A stretch of DNA of 64,000 nucleotides from Micavibrio aeruginosavorus. Lineage in GTDB: Bacteria; Pseudomonadota; Alphaproteobacteria; Micavibrionales; Micavibrionaceae. This document shows positions 56,636 to 64,000 of the stretch, piece after piece (the first letter of the stretch is position 1; each line of letters starts with the position of its first letter). Both the position numbers and the translations under genes were made by a program. Under the pieces are notes generated by a model. It saw only the letters and a program-made list of their open reading frames with translations. It ran no database searches and was not told where the DNA came from. The stretch spans positions 1,762,342-1,826,341 of the forward strand of contig CP066681.1 of assembly GCA_016432265.1 (NCBI GenBank), written 5' to 3'.

Positions 56636-57004
56636 ATGACAACTATTAGACACCCCGGTATCGACATGATTGAAAACATAAGAAGCCGCGGCGACCTGAC
56701 CGATGAACAAATCTTGAGCCGCATGCACACAGAAAAGGCGGCGCTCAATCTGGCGATGCATAAAACATCTCCCGCTTTATTGAAAAGCGAAGATATCTCC
56801 ATGCTCCGTAAGTACGAAGTAGGAATCGCCTATATAAGGATTGTTGACCCTGAAAACCCGGCAAGAATCAACGCCTTAAGGGAAGCCATCAAAGGTAACA
56901 ACCCCACAGGGCAGCCAAACGACTCCCTTCTTTATGAACGCCGGAAAGAATACGCTTTAAAAGACAACAGGCCGGGCGAACGGCTTAGTATCATTTTTGA
57001 CTGA
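56636..57004 (+). CDS. small protein of unknown family, tandem paralogue 2
   Basis: The start at 56636 gives 9 bases of spacing to AGGAG at 56622-56626; an ATG at 56630 is also in frame. TTIRHPGIDMIENIRSRGDL and MLRKYEVGIAYIRIV correspond to the first paralogue. The C-terminus (RRKEYALKDNRPGERLSIIF) is different from the first copy and lacks its Cys residues. Duplication followed by divergence is the simplest reading. Confidence 0.7.
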   Translation: MTTIRHPGIDMIENIRSRGDLTDEQILSRMHTEKAALNLAMHKTSPALLKSEDISMLRKYEVGIAYIRIVDPENPARINALREAIKGNNPTGQPNDSLLYERRKEYALKDNRPGERLSIIFD

Positions 57005-57084
57005 CACCTTCCCCTTACCCTCAAGGTCAGTTACAGGCTTGCCGATTTCAGCTATTATTACGCTCCCTAAGGGAGGCTCTGCGT

Positions 57085-58044
57085 ATGACCGAAACGCCGG
57101 TTGATAAACCTGTCAGAATTTTTCTGGCCATCAGCCTGTCCACTTTTTTATTCGCGCTCATGAACTTGTTCGTCAAACTGGCGGCAGAAACGCATCCTAT
57201 CCCTCAAGTCATGTTCTTCCGCAACGCCATCGGTATGATTCCTGTTATCTGGCTGATCCTGAAAAACCGGGATACCAGCCTTTTCAGAACCCGTAACTTC
57301 GCCGGTCATTTCGTACGCAGCTTTGTTGGTTTCTTCAGCATGTACTGCATCTTCTGGTCGTTCAAGATGCTGCCTTTGGCCAACGCCACCGCCATCTTGT
57401 TCTCCTCGCCGCTGATCCTGACCAGCCTCTCAGTTGTCCTGCTGGATGAAAAAGTCGGCCTTCACCGCTGGACAGCCGTCATCATCGGGTTAGCCGCCGT
57501 TTTATTTATGTTGCAACCCGCAAGCGGCAGCAGCGCCGAAGGCAGCCTTATTGCCATGTGCGCCGCCATACTGATGGCGTTTGCCATGATCTCTATCCGT
57601 AAACTTAGTAAAACAGAACATTCGCTCACCATTGTTTTTTACTTCAGCACTTTCTGCACGATAATGAGCGGACTGTGGATGATGGCCAATTGGATAAACC
57701 CCAGCGCCTTAAGCCTGTGCTATTTACTCGCTACAGGGCTTCTGGGGGGTGTGGCTCAAGTTTTTATGACCTATGCATACGCCAAATCTCCGGCGGCATA
57801 TGTCAGCGCCTTCAGTTATTTCGGGATCGTGATTGCTGCGACTCTTGATTTCATAGTCTGGGGGTTTGTTCCCGTCTGGCAAGTTCTGGTCGGCAGCCCC
57901 ATCGTGATCGCCGCCGGACTGTATATCGTCTGGCGTGAAGCCAAGAAGAACTATAAGCCGACAGCCCTGCTTGACCCAGACATCAGCAGCCCTGACCTTC
58001 CTGTCGAAGGCCCCAAACAAAAAGACGCCGATTTTTCAATATAG
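57085..58044 (+). CDS. EamA/DMT-family transporter
   Basis: The 319 aa product has ten membrane segments in two EamA repeats (residues about 10-140 and 155-295). FRNAIGMIPVIWLILKN, LANATAILFSSPLILTSL and the second-repeat YAKSPAAYVSAFSYFGIVIA are typical drug/metabolite transporter sequences. A GGGAGG site lies before the ATG. The substrate cannot be predicted; relatives include S-adenosylmethionine and amino-acid exporters. Confidence 0.92.
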   Translation: MTETPVDKPVRIFLAISLSTFLFALMNLFVKLAAETHPIPQVMFFRNAIGMIPVIWLILKNRDTSLFRTRNFAGHFVRSFVGFFSMYCIFWSFKMLPLANATAILFSSPLILTSLSVVLLDEKVGLHRWTAVIIGLAAVLFMLQPASGSSAEGSLIAMCAAILMAFAMISIRKLSKTEHSLTIVFYFSTFCTIMSGLWMMANWINPSALSLCYLLATGLLGGVAQVFMTYAYAKSPAAYVSAFSYFGIVIAATLDFIVWGFVPVWQVLVGSPIVIAAGLYIVWREAKKNYKPTALLDPDISSPDLPVEGPKQKDADFSI

Positions 58045-58142
58045 CCTTTCCCCTAGTCGTTCACATATTATGAAAATATAGTGCCTCTGGATTTTCTTGC
58101 CCGGCCATGCCATATAACCCGCTCTAGCGTTTGAGGTTTCTC

Positions 58143-58481
58143 ATGACTTTTGTTGTCACCGACATATGCATAAAATGTAAGTACACGGATTGTGTCGAGG
58201 TGTGCCCCGTAGATTGCTTCTATGAGGGAGAAAATATGCTCGTCATTCATCCGGACGAATGCATTGACTGCGGAGTCTGCGAACCGGAATGCCCGATCGA
58301 GGCCATTATTCCGGATGCGGATACAAAAGCCGCCAAATGGGTGGAAATGAACCGTGAGTATGCGGAAAAGTGGCCCAACATCACTCGTGCCAAAGACCCT
58401 CTCCCCGAGGCCGAAGCCTTTAAAGACAAACCGAACAAGTTCGAGAAGTTCTTTAGCCCCCGGCCTGGCGATGGCGATTAA
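58143..58481 (+). CDS. fdxA: 7Fe ferredoxin FdxA
   Basis: The ATG at 58143 is used instead of an upstream TTG. The 112 aa product has the 7Fe pattern: [20 protein letters not shown] for the first Cys set and [20 protein letters not shown] for the second cluster. The C-terminal tail (about residues 60-112) with EKFEK-like basic/acidic repeats matches alphaproteobacterial FdxA. FdxA directly upstream of carD is a common alphaproteobacterial order. Confidence 0.95.
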   Translation: MTFVVTDICIKCKYTDCVEVCPVDCFYEGENMLVIHPDECIDCGVCEPECPIEAIIPDADTKAAKWVEMNREYAEKWPNITRAKDPLPEAEAFKDKPNKFEKFFSPRPGDGD

Positions 58482-58531
58482 CTACTGAGTCGCCCCTTTA
58501 TAATTCAAACTATCGATAATAATTGCACTCC

Positions 58532-58594
58532 ACCTTTGTAAGGCTGATATGCAAAGGTATATGTTTTAGCCCTGAATAAAGTTATCTTCAGGGC
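58532..58594 (+). other. two tandem hairpins downstream of fdxA
   Basis: ACCTTTG (58532-58538) pairs with CAAAGGT (58552-58558), and GCCCTGAA (58569-58576) pairs with TTCAGGGC (58587-58594). Neither is followed by a proper T-run, so they are not typical terminators. They could stabilise the fdxA mRNA end or belong to a small RNA. Confidence 0.5.
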
Positions 58595-58634
58595 CAAAAT
58601 TGAAAAATTTACTTTAATTAATAATTATAAATCA

Positions 58635-58648
58635 TTGTTTTAAAACAA
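58635..58648. promoter_or_regulatory. 14-base perfect palindrome, possible operator
   Basis: TTGTTTTAAAACAA is identical to its own reverse complement and lies 52 bases upstream of the carD -35 element. A dimeric regulator could bind it; AT-rich palindromes also arise by chance. Confidence 0.4.
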
Positions 58649-58699
58649 AATGTAACAACCGTATCGAAATTTTTATATGTAAACAGATCAATTTTAAAG

Positions 58700-58728
58700 T
58701 TGAAATTTTACGAAATTTTAACTATAGT
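58700..58728 (+). promoter_or_regulatory. predicted sigma-70-type promoter of carD
   Basis: TTGAAA (58700-58705) and TATAGT (58723-58728) with a 17-base spacer. Transcription would begin near 58735 and leave a leader of about 120 bases. Confidence 0.65.
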
Positions 58729-58775
58729 GCTGACATTCGCAATTGCGGCCCCGACACATCGTCACAAACACATGT

Positions 58776-58800
58776 GACCTTGCAGGGAAACCTTGCGGTC
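58776..58800 (+). promoter_or_regulatory. hairpin in the carD leader with GAAA loop
   Basis: GACC pairs with GGTC and GCAGG with CC(T)TGC around a GAAA tetraloop, with small bulges. It lies 53 bases before the start codon and may affect mRNA stability or translation. Confidence 0.4.
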
Positions 58801-58853
58801 AATCGTTAGGTTTTTTTGCTATTGCATTGATATAGATAGGAAAAGGTAGAGAG

Positions 58854-59798
58854 ATGGCAGCCACAAAAACCAAAAAAGTACAAAAAGCTTCCGTTAAAAA
58901 AGCAGTCAAAACCGCGGCACCGAAGGCCAAGGCAATAAAGACCGCTACCAAGGCAACAAAAACTGCCGCCCCAGCCAAAAAGCAGCCTCCGAAACAGGCT
59001 ATCACCAAATCTTCTGTAAAAACCACCCCTGTTAAAAAGGTAGCTGCCATCCCGACCCCGACCAAAGAAATAAAAACACCCAAAAAGGTTGAGGCTGTCG
59101 TCACCACCAAGACCGCAAGCAAGACAGTTGCCGTAGCCGCCCCGACTCCGGCGGTCGCAAAACCCGCTCTGCCCGTGCGCCAATCAGCTATAGCTCCCGC
59201 CGCGCAGCGGCCGAACAGCCCGTTTGCCGGCAACCGCACCAATCAACAATCGCAACGCCAAATCATTACTACGGCACCTAAGGCGCCGCTGAATGATAAC
59301 GGTGCTGTCATCTTCAAGGTTGGAGACTCGGTTGTTTACCCGGCTCACGGTGTCGGCATTGTCGAGAATATAGAAACACAAACCATCGCCGGCATGGATA
59401 TTCAGCTCTACGCCATCCGCTTTGAAAAAGACCGCATGAGCCTGAAAATCCCGGTCTTCAAGGCAAAATCATCCGGTCTGCGTAAGCTGTGCTCAACCGA
59501 TCGCCTCAAGGACGCTATGAAAACCCTGCAAGGCCGCGCCAAGATCAAGCGCACCATGTGGAGTCGGCGCGCCCAGGAATATGAAATGAAAATCAATTCA
59601 GGCGACCCAGTATCCATTGCCGAAGTATTGCGCGACCTGAAGCGCAGCAACGACGATCACGAGCAATCATACTCTGAACGCCAGATCTACCAGTCAGCCC
59701 TCGAACGTCTGGCTCGCGAAGTAGCTGCCGTACAAAAAATCACGGAAATTCAGGCCGCCGAACAGCTAGAGAAAATGCTCGGGCGTCTTGCAGCATAA
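58854..59798 (+). CDS. carD: CarD-type RNA polymerase-binding protein with Lys/Ala-rich N-terminal tail
   Basis: The C-terminal 164 residues are a normal CarD protein: FKVGDSVVYPAHGVGIVENI is the Tudor-like RNA-polymerase-binding domain, and SRRAQEYEMKINSGDPVSIA with YQSALERLAREVAAVQKITE form the DNA-contacting helical domain. CarD stabilises open promoter complexes. Residues 1-150 are an added tail rich in Lys, Ala, Thr and Pro, with no Asp or Glu in the first 71 residues, resembling histone H1 or AlgP tails. A GGTAGAGAG site precedes the ATG. Non-specific DNA binding by the tail is inference. A strong terminator follows. Confidence 0.93.
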   Translation: MAATKTKKVQKASVKKAVKTAAPKAKAIKTATKATKTAAPAKKQPPKQAITKSSVKTTPVKKVAAIPTPTKEIKTPKKVEAVVTTKTASKTVAVAAPTPAVAKPALPVRQSAIAPAAQRPNSPFAGNRTNQQSQRQIITTAPKAPLNDNGAVIFKVGDSVVYPAHGVGIVENIETQTIAGMDIQLYAIRFEKDRMSLKIPVFKAKSSGLRKLCSTDRLKDAMKTLQGRAKIKRTMWSRRAQEYEMKINSGDPVSIAEVLRDLKRSNDDHEQSYSERQIYQSALERLAREVAAVQKITEIQAAEQLEKMLGRLAA

Positions 59799-59834
59799 TT
59801 TTCGTTTCTTATCAATATGATAAATCGTGATCGC

Positions 59835-59865
59835 AAAAACCCGCCTTAAGAGCGGGTTTTTTCTT
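59835..59865 (+). terminator. intrinsic terminator of carD
   Basis: AAACCCGC and GCGGGTTT pair around CTTAAGA and run into six T residues. Confidence 0.9.
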
Positions 59866-60011
59866 ATTGATAAAAAACAAAATTCAAAAACCATCCCGAT
59901 CTTACACACAAAACAATACGCCTGAGCCTTGTATCCCTCTGATTTTACAGTAAGATTGGTTATGATTCTGGGAACCTTTCCCGTTCTTTGTCCACCCCGG
60001 ATACATAAGTC

Positions 60012-60845
60012 GTGTTTCACACTGCCGCCTGCAACAGCGCTCCCGACCCTCGCTTTGCCCTGATGGGCAATCCCCGGCGCATCTGGGCTATTTCTGCCAT
60101 ACATGCGGAATCCAGGCGGCTGATGACCCTCCATGACTTGCTTTACCCTATGATCAGGCCCGGCGACAGGGTTGTTTATCTAGGTAACTACACAGGGTAT
60201 GGCAATGATCCGATAGACACGATCGATGAAATCCTGACTTTCCGCCGAATGGTGCTGTCCCTGCCAGGCATGATGGCAGGCGATATTGCCTATTTGCGCG
60301 GCAGCCAGGAGGAGATGTGGCAAAAGCTGTTGCAACTGCAATTTGCCCCCCGGCCCGGCGAAACCCTGTCATGGATGCTGGATAATGGCCTGCGTCCTAC
60401 AATTGAGGCCTATGGAATAGATCCGCAAAAGGGGCTGTATGCCGCTCAGGAAGGCGTCATGGGACTAACAAAATGGGGAGCCCATATACGTGAATCGGTG
60501 CGCCGCCATCCCGGCCACGATGTTTTCTCAACCCATCTGCGTCGCGCCGCCTACACAAGCGATGAAGCTGAATACCCGATGCTGTTTGTCCATACCGGAC
60601 TTGACCCCTCTCGATCGCTCCACGATCAGGGCGATAATTTCTGGTGGGGCAGTCTGCAATTCAAGAATATCCTCAACCCTTACGACCCGTTCCAGAAAGT
60701 CGTGCGCGGATTTGACCCCGAGAGTCAGGGCATCCACCTGAACTGTGTGACAGCCACTCTGGATGGCGGCTGCGGCTTTGGCGGTACGCTGGTATGCGCC
60801 GGGTTCACGCCCACCGGAGATATCTTCGAACTCATTGAAACATAA
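60012..60845 (+). CDS. PPP-family phosphatase-like protein without metal ligands
   Basis: The 277 aa product follows the layout of bacterial calcineurin-like Ser/Thr phosphatases, but the metal-site motifs are altered: IWAISAIHAESR stands for the usual GDIHG (Asp replaced by Ala, His kept), VVYLGNYTGYG for GDYVDRG (both Asp lost), YLRGSQEE for LRGNHE (Asn and His lost), and VVRGFDP for HGHTP. VHTGLDPSRSLHDQ keeps the VHAGLDP His. Two-metal phosphatase activity is therefore unlikely. The start is a GTG; an ATG at 60063 is an alternative. Its position between carD and rpoH suggests a regulatory role, unproven. Confidence 0.82.
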   Translation: MFHTAACNSAPDPRFALMGNPRRIWAISAIHAESRRLMTLHDLLYPMIRPGDRVVYLGNYTGYGNDPIDTIDEILTFRRMVLSLPGMMAGDIAYLRGSQEEMWQKLLQLQFAPRPGETLSWMLDNGLRPTIEAYGIDPQKGLYAAQEGVMGLTKWGAHIRESVRRHPGHDVFSTHLRRAAYTSDEAEYPMLFVHTGLDPSRSLHDQGDNFWWGSLQFKNILNPYDPFQKVVRGFDPESQGIHLNCVTATLDGGCGFGGTLVCAGFTPTGDIFELIET

Positions 60846-60921
60846 GTAAAATTTATGAATACGGCGGCATGAAGGCCTGATTAAAAATATTTAATCAAAA
60901 TACCTCGCTCTGGCCTATTTT

Positions 60922-60950
60922 CTGACACAATTTTCATGCTAAACTATCCA
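60922..60950 (+). promoter_or_regulatory. candidate promoter of rpoH
   Basis: CTGACA (60922-60927) and TATCCA (60945-60950) have a 17-base spacer, about 80 bases before the ATG. It fits sigma-70 moderately; no heat-shock-type element was found. Confidence 0.4.
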
Positions 60951-61031
60951 GTGTAGTCTCACAGCCAGTCGCTTATTTAAGGACTGCAATGTGTTCAAAC
61001 AATAGAAGCCTTACTAAAGGAGTTATCAGTT

Positions 61032-61919
61032 ATGGCACACATCGACGACATCCAAACCCAGAAATCCAATCTGGAGTATATTCGCAATTCCATGAACGAA
61101 CCGCTGCTGGAAAAGGATCGTGAACTGGCCCTCGCCCGTCGCTGGCGCGAGCAAGGAGACGAAAAGGCCTTGCACGAGCTGGTTCAGTCTTATACGCGGC
61201 TGGTCGTATCTATGGCGTCGCGTTTCCGCAATTACGGCCTGCCCATGGGAGATTTGATTCAGGAAGGCAATATCGGCCTGATGCAGGCAGCTAACCGTTT
61301 TGAACCCGACCGCGACGTTCGCTTTTCTACTTATGCCGCCTGGTGGATTCGTTCCTCTATTCAGGACTATGTCCTGCGTAACTGGTCGATTGTTCGTACC
61401 GGGACAACGGCAGCGCAGAAATCGCTGTTTTTCAACCTGCGCCGTCTACGGGCTAAAATCGAAGGCCAGAATGGTCAGGAAGGGCTGAATGACGAAGGGC
61501 GTGAACAGATCGCACGCGATCTTGATGTTAAAGTTTCCGAAGTAGCCGAAATGGAAGCCCGTCTTGCCGCCAACGACCAATCGCTGAACGCCACGATCGG
61601 TGAAGACGGAGAAACAGACTGGCAGAGTTTTCTGGCTGATACGCGCCCCAACCCTGAAGATGTTGTCATCGGTATGAAAGACTCCCAGACGCGTTCGCGC
61701 TGGCTGCAGGAGGCTTTAGGCGAGCTATCGGATCGGGAACAGACAATTATCCGTGAACGCCACCTTGTTTATGAGCCTGTTACGCTTGAAGAACTCGGCA
61801 AACAGTTGGGTGTCAGCAAAGAGCGCGTGCGTCAGCTTGAGCAGCGCGCCATGGATAAGCTCAAGATATCCATGAGCCGCCATGTCGGCAACGTACAGGA
61901 TATTCTGGCCGATCACTAA
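61032..61919 (+). CDS. rpoH: RNA polymerase heat-shock sigma factor sigma-32
   Basis: RpoH directs transcription of heat-shock genes. The 295 aa product has region 2 (GDLIQEGNIGLMQAANRFEP and FSTYAAWWIRSSIQDYVLRN, with the -10 recognition helix), the RpoH box QKSLFFNLRRLRAKI that separates it from RpoD, and region 4 (LEELGKQLGVSKERVRQLEQ). AAGGAG precedes the ATG. The leader of roughly 80 bases could allow RNA-level control, but no clear thermometer hairpin is visible to me. A strong terminator follows at 62026. Confidence 0.96.
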   Translation: MAHIDDIQTQKSNLEYIRNSMNEPLLEKDRELALARRWREQGDEKALHELVQSYTRLVVSMASRFRNYGLPMGDLIQEGNIGLMQAANRFEPDRDVRFSTYAAWWIRSSIQDYVLRNWSIVRTGTTAAQKSLFFNLRRLRAKIEGQNGQEGLNDEGREQIARDLDVKVSEVAEMEARLAANDQSLNATIGEDGETDWQSFLADTRPNPEDVVIGMKDSQTRSRWLQEALGELSDREQTIIRERHLVYEPVTLEELGKQLGVSKERVRQLEQRAMDKLKISMSRHVGNVQDILADH

Positions 61920-62025
61920 TTGCCGTTTTAAAGAGAGGGTGATTTCAAACTCTCGCACTGTTTGCACAGCCGGCCCCAAGACTGTTTCCCCCAACCCCGA
62001 AGGGCTGGCTGCGCAGTCCCCCGAA

Positions 62026-62058
62026 AAAATCCCCGTCTTACAGACGGGGATTTTATTT
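62026..62058 (+). terminator. bidirectional intrinsic terminator
   Basis: AAAATCCCCGTC pairs perfectly with GACGGGGATTTT around TTACA. T-rich on the right and A-rich on the left, it can end both rpoH and the leftward gene at 62077. Confidence 0.9.
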
Positions 62059-62076
62059 TAAGGCCCCCTTCATTCT

Positions 62077-63144
62077 CTAGGGTTGCTGCCGCAACTGCGA
62101 ACGCAAAGACTCGAGTCTCCTGACATCGTCGCCTTTGAGGCGAACCGTCTTGCCTAAGGTTTTGCTATCGTGGGGCACGGGGTTAAATCCTGAATTACGC
62201 AAATCAACAACCAGCCTGACCAGTTGTTCGTTAGACATGTCGCCCACAGGAATTCTGACAACATCGCCGCCACTTTCTACATGCGCCGCTTGCCACTGCA
62301 ATTTCAGGAACTCGGGCACCCGGGGATTAATACTGCGAAACTTGATGGCATCTTCACCTTCAACGGCAATCACCAACCCTCCGAGTTGCTTGCTTTCCCT
62401 TACGCGCGGAGATAACCCTTGCTGCGAGAGCTCGCTCATAATTTTTTGAACTTTGCTCATCTCCATGCCAAGTATCGGCAAACGCGACGCAATCTGCCCG
62501 CTCCCCCAATTGGCATCCATCCACTCATGCCGGAGAAATTCCTTTCCAGGAAAGTCCTGTGTCGACAGCGAAAGAAAATCAGGTTTCACGTTCAAGGCAG
62601 ACGGCAGGGGCTCGACCTTGAAAGCCGCGTACGGGTCATGATGCTTGAGCGGATTATAATTCCTCTTGGGTTCATGCTCAGGGTTATAAGTGCCATTCGG
62701 CTGCAAATCATAGCCGTAGGCGATATACTGACTGTTGCTAACCGCTCTTTCCCCCGGCGGCACCGGAGCCGGTGTAATACCCGCTGCACGTAACTCCTGC
62801 TCGATATGGGCCATCATCACCATGTACCGTGCTGGGCTAACCGTACTTAGGGTATCGATCGAGATAACCTTGTGTTCACTATTCTGCGCCTTTCTTTGAG
62901 CCAGCAACTCAGGCCCCACGACCGTAGCGGATTGCGGGTATGAATTGCCCAGAATAATATTCGTTACAATGTTCCAGGCCTTAGGAACATCTTCGTGGGC
63001 GATGCATATCTTGAATTTCCAGCCGCCATCATCCTCGTAATCGAAACCATGGCCGGTATACTGAATCCAGCGCCCTAAAGTGGCTGCATATCCTTTCTCG
63101 TGCGCAAAACCCCCGTTTCTCATTTCAGTATAGTAATCGCGCAT
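62077..63144 (-). CDS. unknown protein with internal 70-residue duplication
   Basis: The 355 aa product has no signal peptide or membrane segment. Residues about 202-272 and 278-347 are repeats: EFLRHEWMDANWGSGQIASR against EFLKLQWQAAHVESGGDVVR, then SQQGLSPRVRESKQLGG against RNSGFNPVPHDSKTLGK. The N-terminal part has GWKFKICIAHEDVPKAWNIV and an IEQELRAAGI segment whose order recalls, faintly, phosphothreonine lyases (OspF/SpvC), but two residues I would expect to be catalytic, a His after KF and an Arg near the YxxY segment, are Lys and Gly here. I do not assign a function. It may be a binding protein. Confidence 0.7.
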   Translation of the reverse strand: MRDYYTEMRNGGFAHEKGYAATLGRWIQYTGHGFDYEDDGGWKFKICIAHEDVPKAWNIVTNIILGNSYPQSATVVGPELLAQRKAQNSEHKVISIDTLSTVSPARYMVMMAHIEQELRAAGITPAPVPPGERAVSNSQYIAYGYDLQPNGTYNPEHEPKRNYNPLKHHDPYAAFKVEPLPSALNVKPDFLSLSTQDFPGKEFLRHEWMDANWGSGQIASRLPILGMEMSKVQKIMSELSQQGLSPRVRESKQLGGLVIAVEGEDAIKFRSINPRVPEFLKLQWQAAHVESGGDVVRIPVGDMSNEQLVRLVVDLRNSGFNPVPHDSKTLGKTVRLKGDDVRRLESLRSQLRQQP

Positions 63145-63235
63145 ATCCAGCCCCCTTCACCCATCCTCACGGAAAATTGTATCATGGGCGGCTTAAGACA
63201 AATTTAATCTTCTATATGAAGTTTAACTTATTATT

Positions 63236-64000
63236 CTATTCCGTAATGATTTTATACAGTTGATTGGGAACAATCCCCGCTCCCTGCTCCAGACCGTTCA
63301 GAACTCTGAAGCACTCCTCCCGGTTTTTATCCAAAGCCATCTGTGACGACATCCCAGCCACAGTATCCCCTTCCTTTGCCATTACAACTTGTATACGAAG
63401 AGGCCTGATTGATCGCCGCTCCTCATCAGTCATCGATCTCAGGCTGTAAGTCGTACGTTTCAGTTCTGTGATCAAACCGGATCCAGCGCTCTGCGGGATC
63501 GCCATCTGCAGACGAAAAACGCGCCCCGGGGCCCAATTGACCGCGACAAGGCGAATTGTCACCGCCTGCCCCTGCACGACGCCCGGGAGCGTAGCCGTTG
63601 CCGCAGATTTTCCGTTGATTTCAAGCGCCTCTGTCTGTTCAACGGGCTTCCCCTGCAGCCATTCTGTAAGATAGGTCATAGCATCCAGGCTACGGTTGTT
63701 CGTAACTGCGTCGAGAATAATCAACGCTCCTGTATTTTTTGACGCGGCAACCACCTGAGAAGGTTGATTGCTGATGCTAAAACCTTCAGGGACAGTGAAC
63801 GTAAAATCCATCTGCGGATGCCAGAAAGTCAGATCGCGTACAAAACCTTGCCGCGCGCTATCGCCATATGCCATACCTGAAAGAAGCTGTAGGTACTCAT
63901 TACGGCGTTGCAGGTTCTGGTTTTCCGGATATGAACCCGCCACCATCAGAGCCTGCTGGACACGATCAGTTGTTTTGGGATGCGTGGCAAAATAGTCGGC
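63236..64000 (-). CDS. M48-type metalloprotease C-terminal part, truncated by window edge
   Basis: The frame stays open to the right edge (64000), where it begins ADYFATHPKTTDRV; the gene starts outside the window. The visible 254 residues match the C-terminal part of alphaproteobacterial BepA/YfgC-like M48 proteins: the catalytic-domain end with DYFATHP and the loop YLQLLSGMAYGDSARQG, then a domain opening FTFTVPEGFSI and a LysM-like end (RIQVVMAKEGDTVAGMSS). These are envelope quality-control proteases or their relatives. The HExxH motif would lie beyond the window, so activity cannot be checked. Confidence 0.85.
   Translation of the reverse strand, partial: ADYFATHPKTTDRVQQALMVAGSYPENQNLQRRNEYLQLLSGMAYGDSARQGFVRDLTFWHPQMDFTFTVPEGFSISNQPSQVVAASKNTGALIILDAVTNNRSLDAMTYLTEWLQGKPVEQTEALEINGKSAATATLPGVVQGQAVTIRLVAVNWAPGRVFRLQMAIPQSAGSGLITELKRTTYSLRSMTDEERRSIRPLRIQVVMAKEGDTVAGMSSQMALDKNREECFRVLNGLEQGAGIVPNQLYKIITE

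Larger units (their letters stand above)
58482..58853. other. 372-base AT-rich intergenic region between fdxA and carD
   Basis: This is the only gene-free stretch above 300 bases. It holds two tandem hairpins, a 14-base perfect palindrome, a good sigma-70-type promoter and a hairpin in the leader of carD, listed separately. I see no tRNA or coding frame in it. Confidence 0.85.

Noticed and set aside
58569..58594. Intrinsic terminator of fdxA
   Set aside because: The stem is good but there is no T-run on either strand, so it is listed only as a hairpin.
58854..59200. Opposite-strand Gly/Phe-rich and Ala/Val-rich frames across the carD tail
   Set aside because: They are reverse reads of the Lys/Ala codons of the tail; low complexity in all frames explains them.
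60951..61031. RNA thermometer in the rpoH leader
   Set aside because: No convincing stem pairing the AAGGAG ribosome site could be found by eye.

Overview
This window is a gene-dense stretch of an alphaproteobacterial chromosome. The evidence is gene content and order rather than any database search: lptM-lysA-TIGR02302, the ftsEX-DUF218-plsC-DUF2125 run facing tyrA and chorismate mutase, bolA / J-domain / cobS / cobT, fdxA followed by carD, rpoH, a 16-stranded-type porin and an MJ0042-type zinc-ribbon protein are arrangements typical of Alphaproteobacteria. The lineage is not resolved here; a deep branch (Rhodospirillales- or Micavibrionales-like) is a guess. I see no rRNA or tRNA gene, no insertion sequence, no CRISPR array and no prophage. 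About 60 genes are supported; one (an M48-type peptidase) runs off the right edge.

Region by region. 1-9 kb: an unknown gene facing prfA, an orphan J-domain protein, then a leftward lysC-rodZ-ispG block, ubiG coupled to a HIG1 membrane protein, and a pentapeptide-repeat protein. 9-20.4 kb: TlpA-like thioredoxin, lptM, lysA, a large TIGR02302 protein, porin, zinc-ribbon protein, then a six-gene rightward operon (secreted repeat protein, ftsE, ftsX, DUF218 protein, plsC-like acyltransferase, DUF2125 protein) in which consecutive genes overlap by 4 bases or abut. 20-30.5 kb: leftward aromatic-amino-acid genes (tyrA, chorismate mutase; aroK, aroB with a CorC-type protein), a methyltransferase, a Nudix hydrolase, a parvulin-type isomerase, and rightward secA. 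30.5-35 kb: a secreted protein pair of unknown role, xerD and accA, with clear terminators.

35-43.9 kb: RHH regulator, bolA, J-domain protein, cobS, two tandem secreted alpha/beta-hydrolase-like proteins that lack the catalytic serine, cobT, then hisS and small envelope proteins. hisS carries a sharply bounded AT-rich internal segment (about 33% G+C against about 60% on either side) that coincides with the insertion domain of the enzyme. 43.9-51.4 kb: sufE, clpX and a surface-glycan block (GtrB-like and GtrA-like proteins, methyltransferase, two nucleotide-sugar epimerase-type enzymes, GT-C-like membrane protein). 51.5-58 kb: DHH phosphoesterase, photolyase, LD-carboxypeptidase, NTF2-like protein and SDR, two tandem small paralogues of unknown family, and an EamA transporter.

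58-64 kb: ferredoxin, the only gene-free stretch over 300 bases (AT-rich, with hairpins, a 14-base palindrome and a good sigma-70-type promoter), a carD gene whose product carries a long lysine/alanine-rich N-terminal tail, a PPP-family phosphatase relative that has lost its metal ligands, rpoH, an unknown protein with an internal 70-residue duplication, and the partial peptidase. The observations I would follow first are the mosaic hisS, the serine-less hydrolase pair between cobS and cobT, the metal-site-less phosphatase next to rpoH, and the CarD tail with its structured upstream region.
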